Both the position numbers and the translations under genes were made by a program. Below, piece after piece: positions 1 to 7,403 of a stretch of DNA of 64,000 bases; the stretch's first letter is position 1; every line of letters starts with the position of its first letter. The DNA is from CALBZG01 sp964486295 (lineage in GTDB: Bacteria; Bacillota; Clostridia; Peptostreptococcales; Anaerovoracaceae). The DNA is taken from NCBI GenBank assembly GCA_964486295.1, contig CAZAMF010000003.1, positions 1 to 64,000 on the forward strand, read 5' to 3'. Under the pieces are notes generated by a model. It did not search any database. It was not told where the DNA came from and saw only the letters and a list, made by a program, of their open reading frames with translations.

Positions 1-51
1 AATTAGTCCAGAGTTTATCATTTTGGAACTTGACTTTTAATAGTTAGTCTT

Positions 52-552
52 TCAACTATTATCAATAACTTCACTTCGCCTTTCCATCAGTACCGTGTTT
101 CGCCATATCCCAAAGCGGTCGCGCCCGATTTTTTCACGGTAGCCTACAGTCCGGAATCCGCAACTCTCATGCAGCCTGATGCTTGCCAAGTTCTCGCTCA
201 GGATCGCTGATTGAAGTGTCCAAAATCCGTTTTTCTCCGAACAGCGGATCAGCTCAAACAGAAGGGTTTTACCAGCTCCATGCCCTCTCTGCTCCTTACC
301 GATATAGATGCTGACTTCTGCAACTCCGGCATAGACACACCGACTGGAGACCGCTGTCAAAGCCGCCCAACCAACTACTTCATCGTCCGATGTGATGACC
401 AGTCGGCAATGCTTTAGATGTGAAGAATCCCATTCCTCTCATGCCGGGCATTCCGACTGAAAAGTCGCCAGGTTGGTATCTATGCCTTCCTGATAGATCT
501 GGTTTACTATAGGCCAGTCAGTATCCAGCATTTTTCTAATTTGATAAGTCAA
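52..552 (-). pseudogene. GNAT N-acetyltransferase (YncA/phosphinothricin type), interrupted by one TGA
   Basis: The reverse strand holds one continuous frame of 166 codons from a TTG at 552 (preceded by AAAGGATG) to the stop at 52, broken only by a TGA at 441-439 (codon 38). The flanking residues read FQSECPA-stop-EEWDSSH. Relatives usually have Trp before EEWD, so a TGG to TGA change is the simplest reading. The acetyl-CoA loop (RGHGAGKT) and the C-terminal NLASIRLHESCGF signature are intact. An ORF starting after the stop would lack the first strand and helix of the fold. Such enzymes acetylate amino acid analogues. The family call is firm; loss of function is inferred. A sequencing error or stop readthrough remains possible. 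Confidence 0.75.
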
Positions 553-764
553 CGTCGGTTCACATCCTTTCAAACGGTTTGTAATTCTTTCAGAAAATAT
601 TAGCACCTTTTCGTTTTGCTGTATATAAGTTGATCGTATTAAAGCAAAGTCTTAAGAACAATGATGGTTGAAGAATTGAAGTTTGAAGCATAGAATGGAA
701 ATCAGCATAGAAATAGAAATGCTGTGATAAGAAATTTATAGTCTCAATTGTGCGAGGTGTTGAA

Positions 765-1306
765 ATGGCCGGCGTGTATAAAATCATAGATGAGAATGAT
801 TGGAAAAGAGTAAACGATATTCATTCACAATTTCAATGGTTTATGCGATATGCAAATGTGCAAATGAAATTGAAGAATTCAGATATCGCTTTTTGGATGG
901 GCAAATTGTGCCATACGAAAAAATTGATACGTCGTTTACCTATCTGAATAAAGACACTGAATTATTCAAGGTTGTTTTTGTGCCTTTTATGGATACATTG
1001 GAAGAGTATGAGCCGGCTGCGAAAAAAATCGCGAATGCGCAAGAAGTGTATTTCACAGGTCCTCTGCAGAACGATGTATTTCAATGTTCCCCAATGCCTT
1101 GGATTGATTATTTGCATGTATCTCATACCAATTCAGGAAAAAAGGACAATGCAACACCTATATTTGACTGGGGTAAATTCCACAAATGTGAAGGTAGAAT
1201 GTATATGCCGGTATCGATACAGGCGCATCATTCCTTTGTTGACGGAATTCATGTTGGGAAATTAGCTGATAAATTGCAAGAATATATGAAATCAGCCAGA
1301 GGTTAG
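765..1306 (+). pseudogene. type A chloramphenicol acetyltransferase with internal deletion and frameshift
   Basis: The start (ATG 765, GAGGTG at 754-759) opens a frame reading MAGVYKIIDENDWKR, a typical CAT N-terminus. From about 805 the homology continues in another frame: YSFTISMVYAICKCANEIEEFRYR, then SPMPWIDYLHVSHTNSGKKDNATP and the catalytic HHSFVDGIH motif, ending at 1306. Intact CAT enzymes are about 210-220 residues. Here some 30-35 residues that should lie between the two parts are missing, so a deletion of roughly 100 bp that is not a multiple of three is inferred. The C-terminal part still has the active-site His, but translation from the natural start cannot reach it. An ATG at 800 has no clear ribosome binding site. 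Probably nonfunctional. Confidence 0.8.
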
Positions 1307-1336
1307 ATTCCCGAGACTTAATGGGGAGGAACTATT

Positions 1337-2008
1337 TTACTTCCCGAAAGCCATGGGGCATTCTGTTCTACATTTGTTACAATTTACAACACCAAATCCC
1401 CTGTCATTACTGGCGTAAGTATTATTTCTGCAAAGCTTCTGATTTACGCCATCGTCATTGATCGCATGAACCGGACAATTTTCAATACATAAACTACACC
1501 CTTCTATACAAATGCTCTCTGCTGGTGCATCTGATGGCAGATTTAGATTAGTTAGTACAGCCCCAATATTAAGCATATTTCCATACCGGCTATTTAAGAG
1601 CAAAGTGCTTTTCCCAAGAGCCCCCAAACCAGCCAAAACGGCTGAATGTTTCATGGATATCAGCCCGCGACCTTCCATCTGATCGGTATCCCAGCAGTCA
1701 TAGGGGCCATCAGATGGGATAGGAACAGCATATCCATTATAAGACCTTTCAATTTCGATAGAAGCCAGATAAGCAATCCGATCCAATTCAACAGGGCCGA
1801 TACTGTTAAAATGCTGATAAATTATTCTGGGACTCACTTTAGCGGTTCCTTTTGGAAGTGCTTTTCCAAATACAATAACCGATTTGCAATCTGAATAGAT
1901 ATCAGCCGGATGAAAACCTTTTAGTGTGTTAATAAACCTATCAATATTTGCAACACCACAGACTTCTGCACCAAGGTTTAAAAAAATTTCTTTGATTCTA
2001 TCCTTCAT
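1337..2008 (-). CDS. short QueG-like iron-sulfur protein with two 4Fe-4S sites
   Basis: This 223-residue protein resembles the epoxyqueuosine reductase (QueG) family. It has an N-terminal region opening AEVCGVANIDRF, a central GLGALGKSTLLLNSRYGNM segment, and a C-terminal ferredoxin part. The first cluster motif is CIEGCSLCIENCP followed by VHAI. The second is formed by a Cys in QKLCRNNT and by CNKCRTECP. Bona fide QueG proteins are about 350-380 residues with a C-terminal HEAT-like part, which is absent here. This is therefore the shorter anaerobe form whose substrate is not known to me. CAGGAG lies 8 bases before the ATG. It diverges from the gene at 2148, and a palindrome lies between them. 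Confidence 0.75.
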   Translation of the reverse strand: MKDRIKEIFLNLGAEVCGVANIDRFINTLKGFHPADIYSDCKSVIVFGKALPKGTAKVSPRIIYQHFNSIGPVELDRIAYLASIEIERSYNGYAVPIPSDGPYDCWDTDQMEGRGLISMKHSAVLAGLGALGKSTLLLNSRYGNMLNIGAVLTNLNLPSDAPAESICIEGCSLCIENCPVHAINDDGVNQKLCRNNTYASNDRGFGVVNCNKCRTECPMAFGK

Positions 2009-2056
2009 TTACCCAACTCCTGTCTGAGACTACCATATGCCTATATCCATTGCCTG

Positions 2057-2078
2057 TAAGCGACGCCTATGTCGCTTA
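2057..2078. promoter_or_regulatory. perfect 8-bp palindrome in divergent intergenic region
   Basis: TAAGCGAC (2057-2064) and GTCGCTTA (2071-2078) form a perfect inverted repeat with a 6-base spacer, between the starts of the divergent genes at 2008 and 2148. On the minus strand a TATAAT (2086-2081) sits just upstream of it. There is no T-run, so an operator is likelier than a terminator. No regulator gene is adjacent. Confidence 0.5.
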
Positions 2079-2147
2079 AATTATACCAAAAAGTGTATTA
2101 TTATATATACCATTATTTTTTATATTGTTGTTGGGAGGGATGATCAT

Positions 2148-2441
2148 ATGAAAATGTTACCCGAACACCGTCTTGGCAAATGGGCGGTTGGCATAACAAT
2201 AGGATGTATATCATTACTGGTGGTATTTTTTCTGCTTAGGGCAGTGGGGGTAGTTGACTTTGATACAGGACATTCGTGGGATGCTACGGTAGGCATCATC
2301 GTCCCACTAGAGCTGATTGCTTTTATATTAAGCATTATAGCGATCAGGAAAGAGAAATCTGTTTTAACCTGGTGCTCGCTGATGCTTGGTGTTTTGGCGA
2401 TAGTATTCCTCCTGACTCATAGCCTTTTCATAAGCGATTGA
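2148..2441 (+). CDS. small membrane protein with three predicted TM segments
   Basis: The ATG at 2148 follows GGGAGG by nine bases, so it was chosen over start codons further upstream in the same frame. The 97-residue product has three hydrophobic stretches at about residues 12-31, 47-66 and 73-92, with a short positively charged loop (RKEKS) between the last two. I recognise no family. DUF-type small integral membrane proteins of this layout are common in Bacillota. It lies 43 bp upstream of the NTF2-like gene and may be co-transcribed with the cassette that follows, but nothing in the sequence shows a functional link. Confidence 0.6.
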   Translation: MKMLPEHRLGKWAVGITIGCISLLVVFFLLRAVGVVDFDTGHSWDATVGIIVPLELIAFILSIIAIRKEKSVLTWCSLMLGVLAIVFLLTHSLFISD

Positions 2442-2484
2442 TCATGCAAATTATATCCTGATAAGTAGAAAGAGAAGATGACAT

Positions 2485-2943
2485 ATGGGAGAATTTCATT
2501 TACAGGAAGACTGCAAGCTTACCCTTGAGCTTGTAAAAGAACTTTGGGAAAAAACCTATAATACCGATGGGAAGCCGGATTGGTCTCACATCTTGCCTTA
2601 CTACGACGAGCATATTCACTTCAGAGATTGCATTCAGGAAATCAGAGGGTTAGCTGACTTCAAGGACATGACCAAGAGACTCACAGAGCGTTCAAAAGAT
2701 CTAAACATGAAATTGGTAAAAGCTGTTCAACAGGGCAATGACATATTTATTGAATGGGAAATGACAATCAGCTATAAGAAATACCCGAGTTCGATATTAT
2801 ATGGGCTTTCAAGATTGAGTATCAATGAGAACGGTAAAATCATCGAGCAGCGGGATTATTATGATCTGTGGGGAGATATCTTCGACAACATTCCTCACTT
2901 TGGTAAAAGGTACAGGAAATTCATGAAGAAGAAGTTCGGGTGA
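2485..2943 (+). CDS. NTF2/SnoaL-like domain protein, first gene of a four-gene cassette
   Basis: The 152-residue protein has the pattern of a SnoaL/NTF2-like alpha+beta cone: an N-terminal helix (LELVKELWEKTYN), the segment DWSHILPYYDEHIHFRDCIQEIRG, and the strand pair NDIFIEWEMTISYKKYP followed by GKIIEQRDYYDLWG. This fold is used by ketosteroid-isomerase-like enzymes, polyketide cyclases and non-catalytic binding proteins, so no reaction can be assigned. Its stop codon overlaps the GTG start of the next gene in a GTGA tetranucleotide, which implies translational coupling with the short-chain dehydrogenase. Confidence 0.75.
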   Translation: MGEFHLQEDCKLTLELVKELWEKTYNTDGKPDWSHILPYYDEHIHFRDCIQEIRGLADFKDMTKRLTERSKDLNMKLVKAVQQGNDIFIEWEMTISYKKYPSSILYGLSRLSINENGKIIEQRDYYDLWGDIFDNIPHFGKRYRKFMKKKFG

Positions 2944-3905
2944 TCGTTATGGATATCAAGAAAATACGCAAGTATTTTAAAGAATACCGTGTTTCCAATG
3001 TGATGGCGATGATAAGAAACAACTCCAAAAGCCCCCAAATTTGCGCGGACGACTGCAAGGGCAAGTTGGTTGTCATCACCGGCGCCACTTCCGGTATTGG
3101 TTATGAGGCTGCCAGAAAGTTTGCCTCTAAAGGTGCAAACCTGATTTGCCTCAACAGAAATAAAGAAAAATCAGAGGTCTTGAAGCATGAAATTGAAAAT
3201 GTCTATCATGTTAGCTGTGATTATATTCTGGCTGACCTAAGCAGCATGGACGAGACCTATAAGGCTGCGCATATGCTTCTGGAATTAGGGAAACCCATCG
3301 ATATACTGATCCACAATGCAGGCATTTATCTCACAAAAAGAGAAATCAATTCTGACGGGATCGAGAAAGTTTTTATGGTGAATTATCTTTCCTCTTTTAT
3401 AATAAACTACATTTTAAGAGATAAACTACTATCCCAGGGAAAATGCAGAATACTTCTCGTCAACTCGGAAGGACACCGTTTTGCTGCCTGGGGCCTGCGT
3501 TTCGATGACCTGGACTGGTCAAAACGACGCTATGGCGGGTTAAAAAGCTACGGTTCAGCTAAACTTGCTCAACTCTTGTCGATGATCCAGTTTGATGAGT
3601 ATTTTCGAGGTTCCGGTGTAACCATGAATGCCATGCACCCCGGAGCTGTAAAAACATCCACAGGGCAGGACAACGGCCTGGTTTATAAGTGGTTCAAGAA
3701 AAATCTACTGGACAAAGCTTTGAAATCCGTTTCGATTGCAGCGGAAGCGCTTTATTATTTGGGGGTTTCTAAAGAGGTGGAAAAAACCAGCGGTAAATTT
3801 TATAATCTTACCACACTTGAGGAACCTGCCCCTCCGGCATTGGATACTGAAAGTTCAAGAATTCTATGGGAATCAAGTCTGAAGATGGCGAAATTGGAAG
3901 GATAA
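2940..3905 (+). CDS. short-chain dehydrogenase/reductase (SDR)
   Basis: This 321-residue SDR has the cofactor motif TGATSGIG (residues 47-54), the structural HNAG motif, a catalytic-type Ser in LVNSEGH and the active-site pair Y204-x3-K208 (YGSAK). The order resembles the retinol dehydrogenase/WW-oxidoreductase branch, which acts on hydrophobic alcohols and ketones. The start is GTG 2940, overlapping the previous stop; ATG 2949 is an alternative with no better ribosome binding site. An N-terminal extension of about 40 residues precedes the Rossmann fold. It is followed after one base by the flavoprotein gene, so the two are very probably co-translated and may act on the same substrate. Confidence 0.85.
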   Translation: MIVMDIKKIRKYFKEYRVSNVMAMIRNNSKSPQICADDCKGKLVVITGATSGIGYEAARKFASKGANLICLNRNKEKSEVLKHEIENVYHVSCDYILADLSSMDETYKAAHMLLELGKPIDILIHNAGIYLTKREINSDGIEKVFMVNYLSSFIINYILRDKLLSQGKCRILLVNSEGHRFAAWGLRFDDLDWSKRRYGGLKSYGSAKLAQLLSMIQFDEYFRGSGVTMNAMHPGAVKTSTGQDNGLVYKWFKKNLLDKALKSVSIAAEALYYLGVSKEVEKTSGKFYNLTTLEEPAPPALDTESSRILWESSLKMAKLEG

Positions 3906-3906
3906 T

Positions 3907-5508
3907 ATGGAACAAATAAGATACGATGCAATTATTGTTGGAGGAGGAATTGCCGGACTCACATCGGCTGTCTATCTTGCCCGCAGCGGCAGGAGAATTT
4001 TACTTGTGGAAAAAAATGAGGAGCTCGGTGGCTTGGTAAATTCCTTTGAAAGTGACGGTTTAGTTTTTGATGCTGGTGTCAGGGCAATTTTGAATGCAGG
4101 AGTAGTGTGTACAATGCTTAAAGACCTGGATATCCATCTTGATTTTATACCGAGCAGGGTTTCGCTTGGAATCGAAGATAGAATTATCCATATCGAAGAT
4201 TTACACTCTATTAAAGAATATAGAAATTTGCTGGCAAGTTTTTATCCTGACAGCACTGAAGATATCGACAAGTTCATCGCAGCTATGCTGAAAATCATGA
4301 AACTGCTTGATGTCCTATACGGAATAGAAAATCCGTTATTTAAAGACATGAAAAGGGATAGTGAGTATGTGTTAAAAACACTTTTGCCATGGCTGCCCAA
4401 GTTTCTTTTGGCCATCCGCAAGATCAATAGTTTGTACGATCCTTGTGAAGATTATCTAAAGGGAATGATTAAAAACCCTGCCCTCATCGATATCATTTCA
4501 CAGCATTTCTTTAAAAAAACGCCAACCTTTTTTGCTCTTAGCTACTTCACCTTATACCTGAGCTATCTCTATCCAAAGGGCGGGATCGGGAAGCTTTCCG
4601 AAGCTTTAGTGGAAAAAATACAAGCGTTCAACGGGGAACTTCTGACCAACACACATGTTCAAGAAGTTCATGCCGGACAGCAGTGTATTGTCGATGACAA
4701 CAATAATAAATATTACTATAAAAACCTTATTTGGGCGGCCGACTTAAAAACTTTTTATGACATTACCAGACTTGGCAACTTAGAAGCCGGAGTAAAAGGC
4801 AATTTTGAAAAGACCAAAGAAGCAATCAATAAAGGAAAGCCTGGCGAATCGGTATTCTCTCTTTATCTGGAAGTTGATTTACCGGAATCCTATTTCAAGA
4901 ATATTTCCCATGGTCATTTCTTCTACACCCCATCAAGAAAAGGCTTGGGCAGTATTCATAAAAGTGAGCTGAAAGAGCTGCTGGGAAATTGGGCTAACCT
5001 GGACAAAAAGGATGTTCTTTCGTGGATGGACCGTTTTCTGAGATACAACTCTTTTGAAATATCGATCCCGGCTCTTAGGGACCCTGATCTTGCTCCTGAA
5101 GGTAAAACTGGTTTGCTGGTGAGCATTCTCTTGGAATACGAACTATTTGAAAAGCTAAAAGAATCTGGCTGGCACGATGAATTTAGAAATGAATTTGAAA
5201 ATAGAATGATAGATATCCTGTCAGAAAGCGTATATCCGGGGTTGAAAGATAAGGTTATTAAGCAATTTTCCTTTACGCCATTAAGTATTGAAAGAAGAAT
5301 CGGAAGCGCGGGCGGAGCAATTGTGGGATGGTCTTTTGAGTCCCCGATCCCGGTCGTCAGCAGAATGCAAATTGTAAGCAAATCAGTATTTACACCGATT
5401 CCAAATATTTATCAGGCAGGCCAATGGGCATATAATCCGGCAGGTGTGCCTACCTGCATCATGACGGGGAAATTAGCTGCAGATAGGATCATCAAAAAAT
5501 CCAGATAA
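3907..5508 (+). CDS. CrtI/phytoene-desaturase-like FAD-dependent oxidoreductase
   Basis: The 533-residue protein begins with a dinucleotide-binding fold (GGGIAGL at residues 12-18, followed by a VEKN acidic end and ELGGLVNSFE) and ends with the CrtI-type C-terminal signature (IYQAGQWAYNPAGVPTCIMTGKLAA). This family includes phytoene desaturases, carotenoid isomerases and retinol saturases, which act on isoprenoid or other lipid chains. The substrate here cannot be read from sequence. No phytoene synthase is present in the window, so a classical carotenoid pathway is not supported. It sits one base after the SDR gene and 40 bases before the toroid-fold gene, as the third gene of a tight cassette. 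Confidence 0.8.
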   Translation: MEQIRYDAIIVGGGIAGLTSAVYLARSGRRILLVEKNEELGGLVNSFESDGLVFDAGVRAILNAGVVCTMLKDLDIHLDFIPSRVSLGIEDRIIHIEDLHSIKEYRNLLASFYPDSTEDIDKFIAAMLKIMKLLDVLYGIENPLFKDMKRDSEYVLKTLLPWLPKFLLAIRKINSLYDPCEDYLKGMIKNPALIDIISQHFFKKTPTFFALSYFTLYLSYLYPKGGIGKLSEALVEKIQAFNGELLTNTHVQEVHAGQQCIVDDNNNKYYYKNLIWAADLKTFYDITRLGNLEAGVKGNFEKTKEAINKGKPGESVFSLYLEVDLPESYFKNISHGHFFYTPSRKGLGSIHKSELKELLGNWANLDKKDVLSWMDRFLRYNSFEISIPALRDPDLAPEGKTGLLVSILLEYELFEKLKESGWHDEFRNEFENRMIDILSESVYPGLKDKVIKQFSFTPLSIERRIGSAGGAIVGWSFESPIPVVSRMQIVSKSVFTPIPNIYQAGQWAYNPAGVPTCIMTGKLAADRIIKKSR

Positions 5509-5548
5509 AAAATTCTTTTAACAAAACAAAATAGGAGGCAGGCTTTAG

Positions 5549-6505
5549 ATGGAATATCGCAAGCTGCTTGAACGCAGCGATGATTGGCTTAAATATGCGA
5601 TTCGTCTCCACCTCTGCCGTGAACCCAAGAGTGATCTTGCTATGGTCAGAAACGCTGCGTTGGAAGATCAGCGGATCAAAGGCTATCTGTCGGATATTGC
5701 CAGCTTTCATGGCACTCTGGTGACAAATCATAAGAATCCCGATTTACCGATACACAAGCTGCTATTTCTTCTGGACCTCGGATTTGATATAGAAGTTCCG
5801 GAAATCAAAGCGGCCATTGATGAGATACTTATGCATCACGACGAGCACGGAATATATCAATCTCTGACCAATGTGCCGAAGCATTATGGCGGTGCGGGCG
5901 TGGATGTTTTCAGTTGGTGTCTGTGCGACGCACCTCTACTATTACTCGCCCTATTAAAGGCGGGTATGGATTATCGCGAATATATCAAACCCGGTGTGGA
6001 TCACCTGACCTCATTGAGTAGGGACAACGGTTTTCCTTGCGCCGTTTCCCCTGAACTCGGCAAGTTTCGCGGGCCCGGGAAAAAGGAGGATTGCTGCCCA
6101 TACGCGACGCTGATCATGGCAGATTTGCTGTCGTATATCCCGGAATATCGGGATTCCCGTACTGCGGTTTCTTCCGTCAAAGCACTGCTCGGCCTATGGA
6201 AAAACAGCCTTGCTCAACATCCGTATATGTTCTACGCGGGAACGGACTTCCGCAAATTGAAGGCTCCGTCCTGCTGGTATGATATACTCAGCGTGGCCGG
6301 TGTCCTCAGCAAATACGAGTTTGTGCAGGATGACCCGCGTTTTCTTGAAATGATTACACATATAAGAGAGAAACAGGACAAGGATGGATTTTTCACGCCC
6401 GAGTCAGCATACCAAAAATTAAAGGGTTGGGATTTTGGACAGAAGAAAGTGCCTTCTCCATATTTGACCTACCTGTGTTATCGCATTTTTGAGCGATTGA
6501 AATAA
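5549..6505 (+). CDS. prenyltransferase/terpene-cyclase-like alpha-toroid protein
   Basis: This 318-residue protein has a well-spaced AGGAGG before ATG 5549 and is rich in helices. Repeated segments resemble the alpha/alpha-toroid of squalene cyclases and prenyltransferase beta subunits, for example HKLLFLLDLGFDIEVPEIKAAIDEIL, HDEHGIYQS and REKQDKDGFFTPES. The GFF/GIY-like repeat ends fit QW-type motifs only loosely, and no DxDD or QW consensus is seen, so cyclase activity is not shown. It closes the cassette that begins at 2485, and a terminator follows at 6581. The fold call is moderate and the function is unknown. Confidence 0.55.
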   Translation: MEYRKLLERSDDWLKYAIRLHLCREPKSDLAMVRNAALEDQRIKGYLSDIASFHGTLVTNHKNPDLPIHKLLFLLDLGFDIEVPEIKAAIDEILMHHDEHGIYQSLTNVPKHYGGAGVDVFSWCLCDAPLLLLALLKAGMDYREYIKPGVDHLTSLSRDNGFPCAVSPELGKFRGPGKKEDCCPYATLIMADLLSYIPEYRDSRTAVSSVKALLGLWKNSLAQHPYMFYAGTDFRKLKAPSCWYDILSVAGVLSKYEFVQDDPRFLEMITHIREKQDKDGFFTPESAYQKLKGWDFGQKKVPSPYLTYLCYRIFERLK

Positions 6506-6580
6506 GGCCAACAGAGCAAGGCGCCTTGCGAATCTTATGTAGAGCCGCAGATGTTAACGTGTGTGACGGAAATGACACAG

Positions 6581-6616
6581 GACTGATTTGGATTGGATTC
6601 CGATTCAGTCTTTTTT
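6581..6616 (+). terminator. rho-independent terminator closing the 2.5-6.5 kb cassette
   Basis: GACTGATTTGG pairs with CCGATTCAGTC (one mismatch and one wobble) around an 8-base loop, directly followed by TTTTTT at 6611-6616. Confidence 0.8.
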
Positions 6617-6704
6617 GTTGTATTTAGGATATTAAAAAGCTTGACATACAACAAATATGCAATATAATGAAATATAGTAAACTTAAAGTATACAAAAATA
6701 CAAC
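6617..6704 (+). promoter_or_regulatory. tetR promoter with flanking inverted repeats
   Basis: TTGACA (6641-6646), a 16-base spacer and TATAAT (6663-6668) form a near-consensus promoter. GTTGTATTT (6617-6625) upstream and AAATACAAC (6696-6704) downstream are perfect inverted copies flanking it, and a third ATACAAC occurs at 6646-6652. They are plausible binding sites for the TetR protein encoded next. Confidence 0.65.
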
Positions 6705-6728
6705 TGAGATAATTGAGGGGTGAAACAA

Positions 6729-7403
6729 TTGGGAGTAAGTGAACGCAAGGAAAAAGAAAAGCATATTCGAAGAAGCGATATTATAGATTCCGCCGAAAAA
6801 ATAATTTTTTCTAAAGGCTATGAACTGGCTACCATGGATGATATTGCAAAGGAAGCAGAATTCAGCAAACGGACAGTATATATTTATTTTAACAGCAAAG
6901 AACAGCTCTATTTTGAAATCATGGTGAGGGGCTACAGGATCCTGATCGAAATGATCGAAGCATCGCTAAATCGTGTTGAAGGCAAGGACGCACTAGACAG
7001 AATCAGAACGATCGGGAGTACCCTTTATGCTTTCAACAAGGAATATCCTGATTACTTCAGAGCCATTATGTGTTATGAAAATGGCGAGAAGGATTTTGTG
7101 AATGGTATTCCGGACGAGTCCAGAGAAGAATGCTATGCGCTCGGCGAGAAAATATTCGGCTATTTAAAATCTGAATTGACCGAGGGTATTCGAGAAGGGC
7201 TGGTCCGAAGTGAATTGGATGCAACAAATACGGCCATTCTGCTTTGGTCCTATGTCATTGGTTTATTCAACACATTAACCAAAAAAGAGAAATATATTAC
7301 ACATTATCACAAAAGAGATGTAGAGGAATTATTAATGGAAGGTGTGGATTTTTTAGTGGAATCCCTCAGAAACAAATCAGAGGCGGGGAAAAATGAAAAA
7401 TAG
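6729..7403 (+). CDS. TetR/AcrR family transcriptional regulator
   Basis: The N-terminal part has the TetR helix-turn-helix: RRSDIIDSAEKIIFSKGYELATMDDIAKEAEFSKRTVYIYFNSKEQLY. The rest is a helical ligand-binding domain with a segment RAIMCYENGEKDF. TTG at 6729 is preferred as start because GAGGGGTG at 6715-6722 is spaced correctly for it and directly abuts the alternative GTG at 6720. The gene overlaps the Acg-like gene by 11 bases, so the two form one unit. Its own promoter lies between inverted repeats, which suggests autorepression relieved by a small lipophilic or electrophilic compound. Confidence 0.9.
   Translation: MGVSERKEKEKHIRRSDIIDSAEKIIFSKGYELATMDDIAKEAEFSKRTVYIYFNSKEQLYFEIMVRGYRILIEMIEASLNRVEGKDALDRIRTIGSTLYAFNKEYPDYFRAIMCYENGEKDFVNGIPDESREECYALGEKIFGYLKSELTEGIREGLVRSELDATNTAILLWSYVIGLFNTLTKKEKYITHYHKRDVEELLMEGVDFLVESLRNKSEAGKNEK

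Noticed and set aside
439..441. TGA read as Trp or selenocysteine, because two genes (GNAT, NadE) are split by TGA
   Set aside because: TGA ends many intact genes here (for example at 2943 and 28440), so it is a normal stop. No selenocysteine insertion hairpin is evident after either codon. Mutation is simpler.
3907..6505. Carotenoid biosynthesis cluster
   Set aside because: There is no phytoene synthase or geranylgeranyl diphosphate synthase, and CrtI-like proteins have several other substrates.
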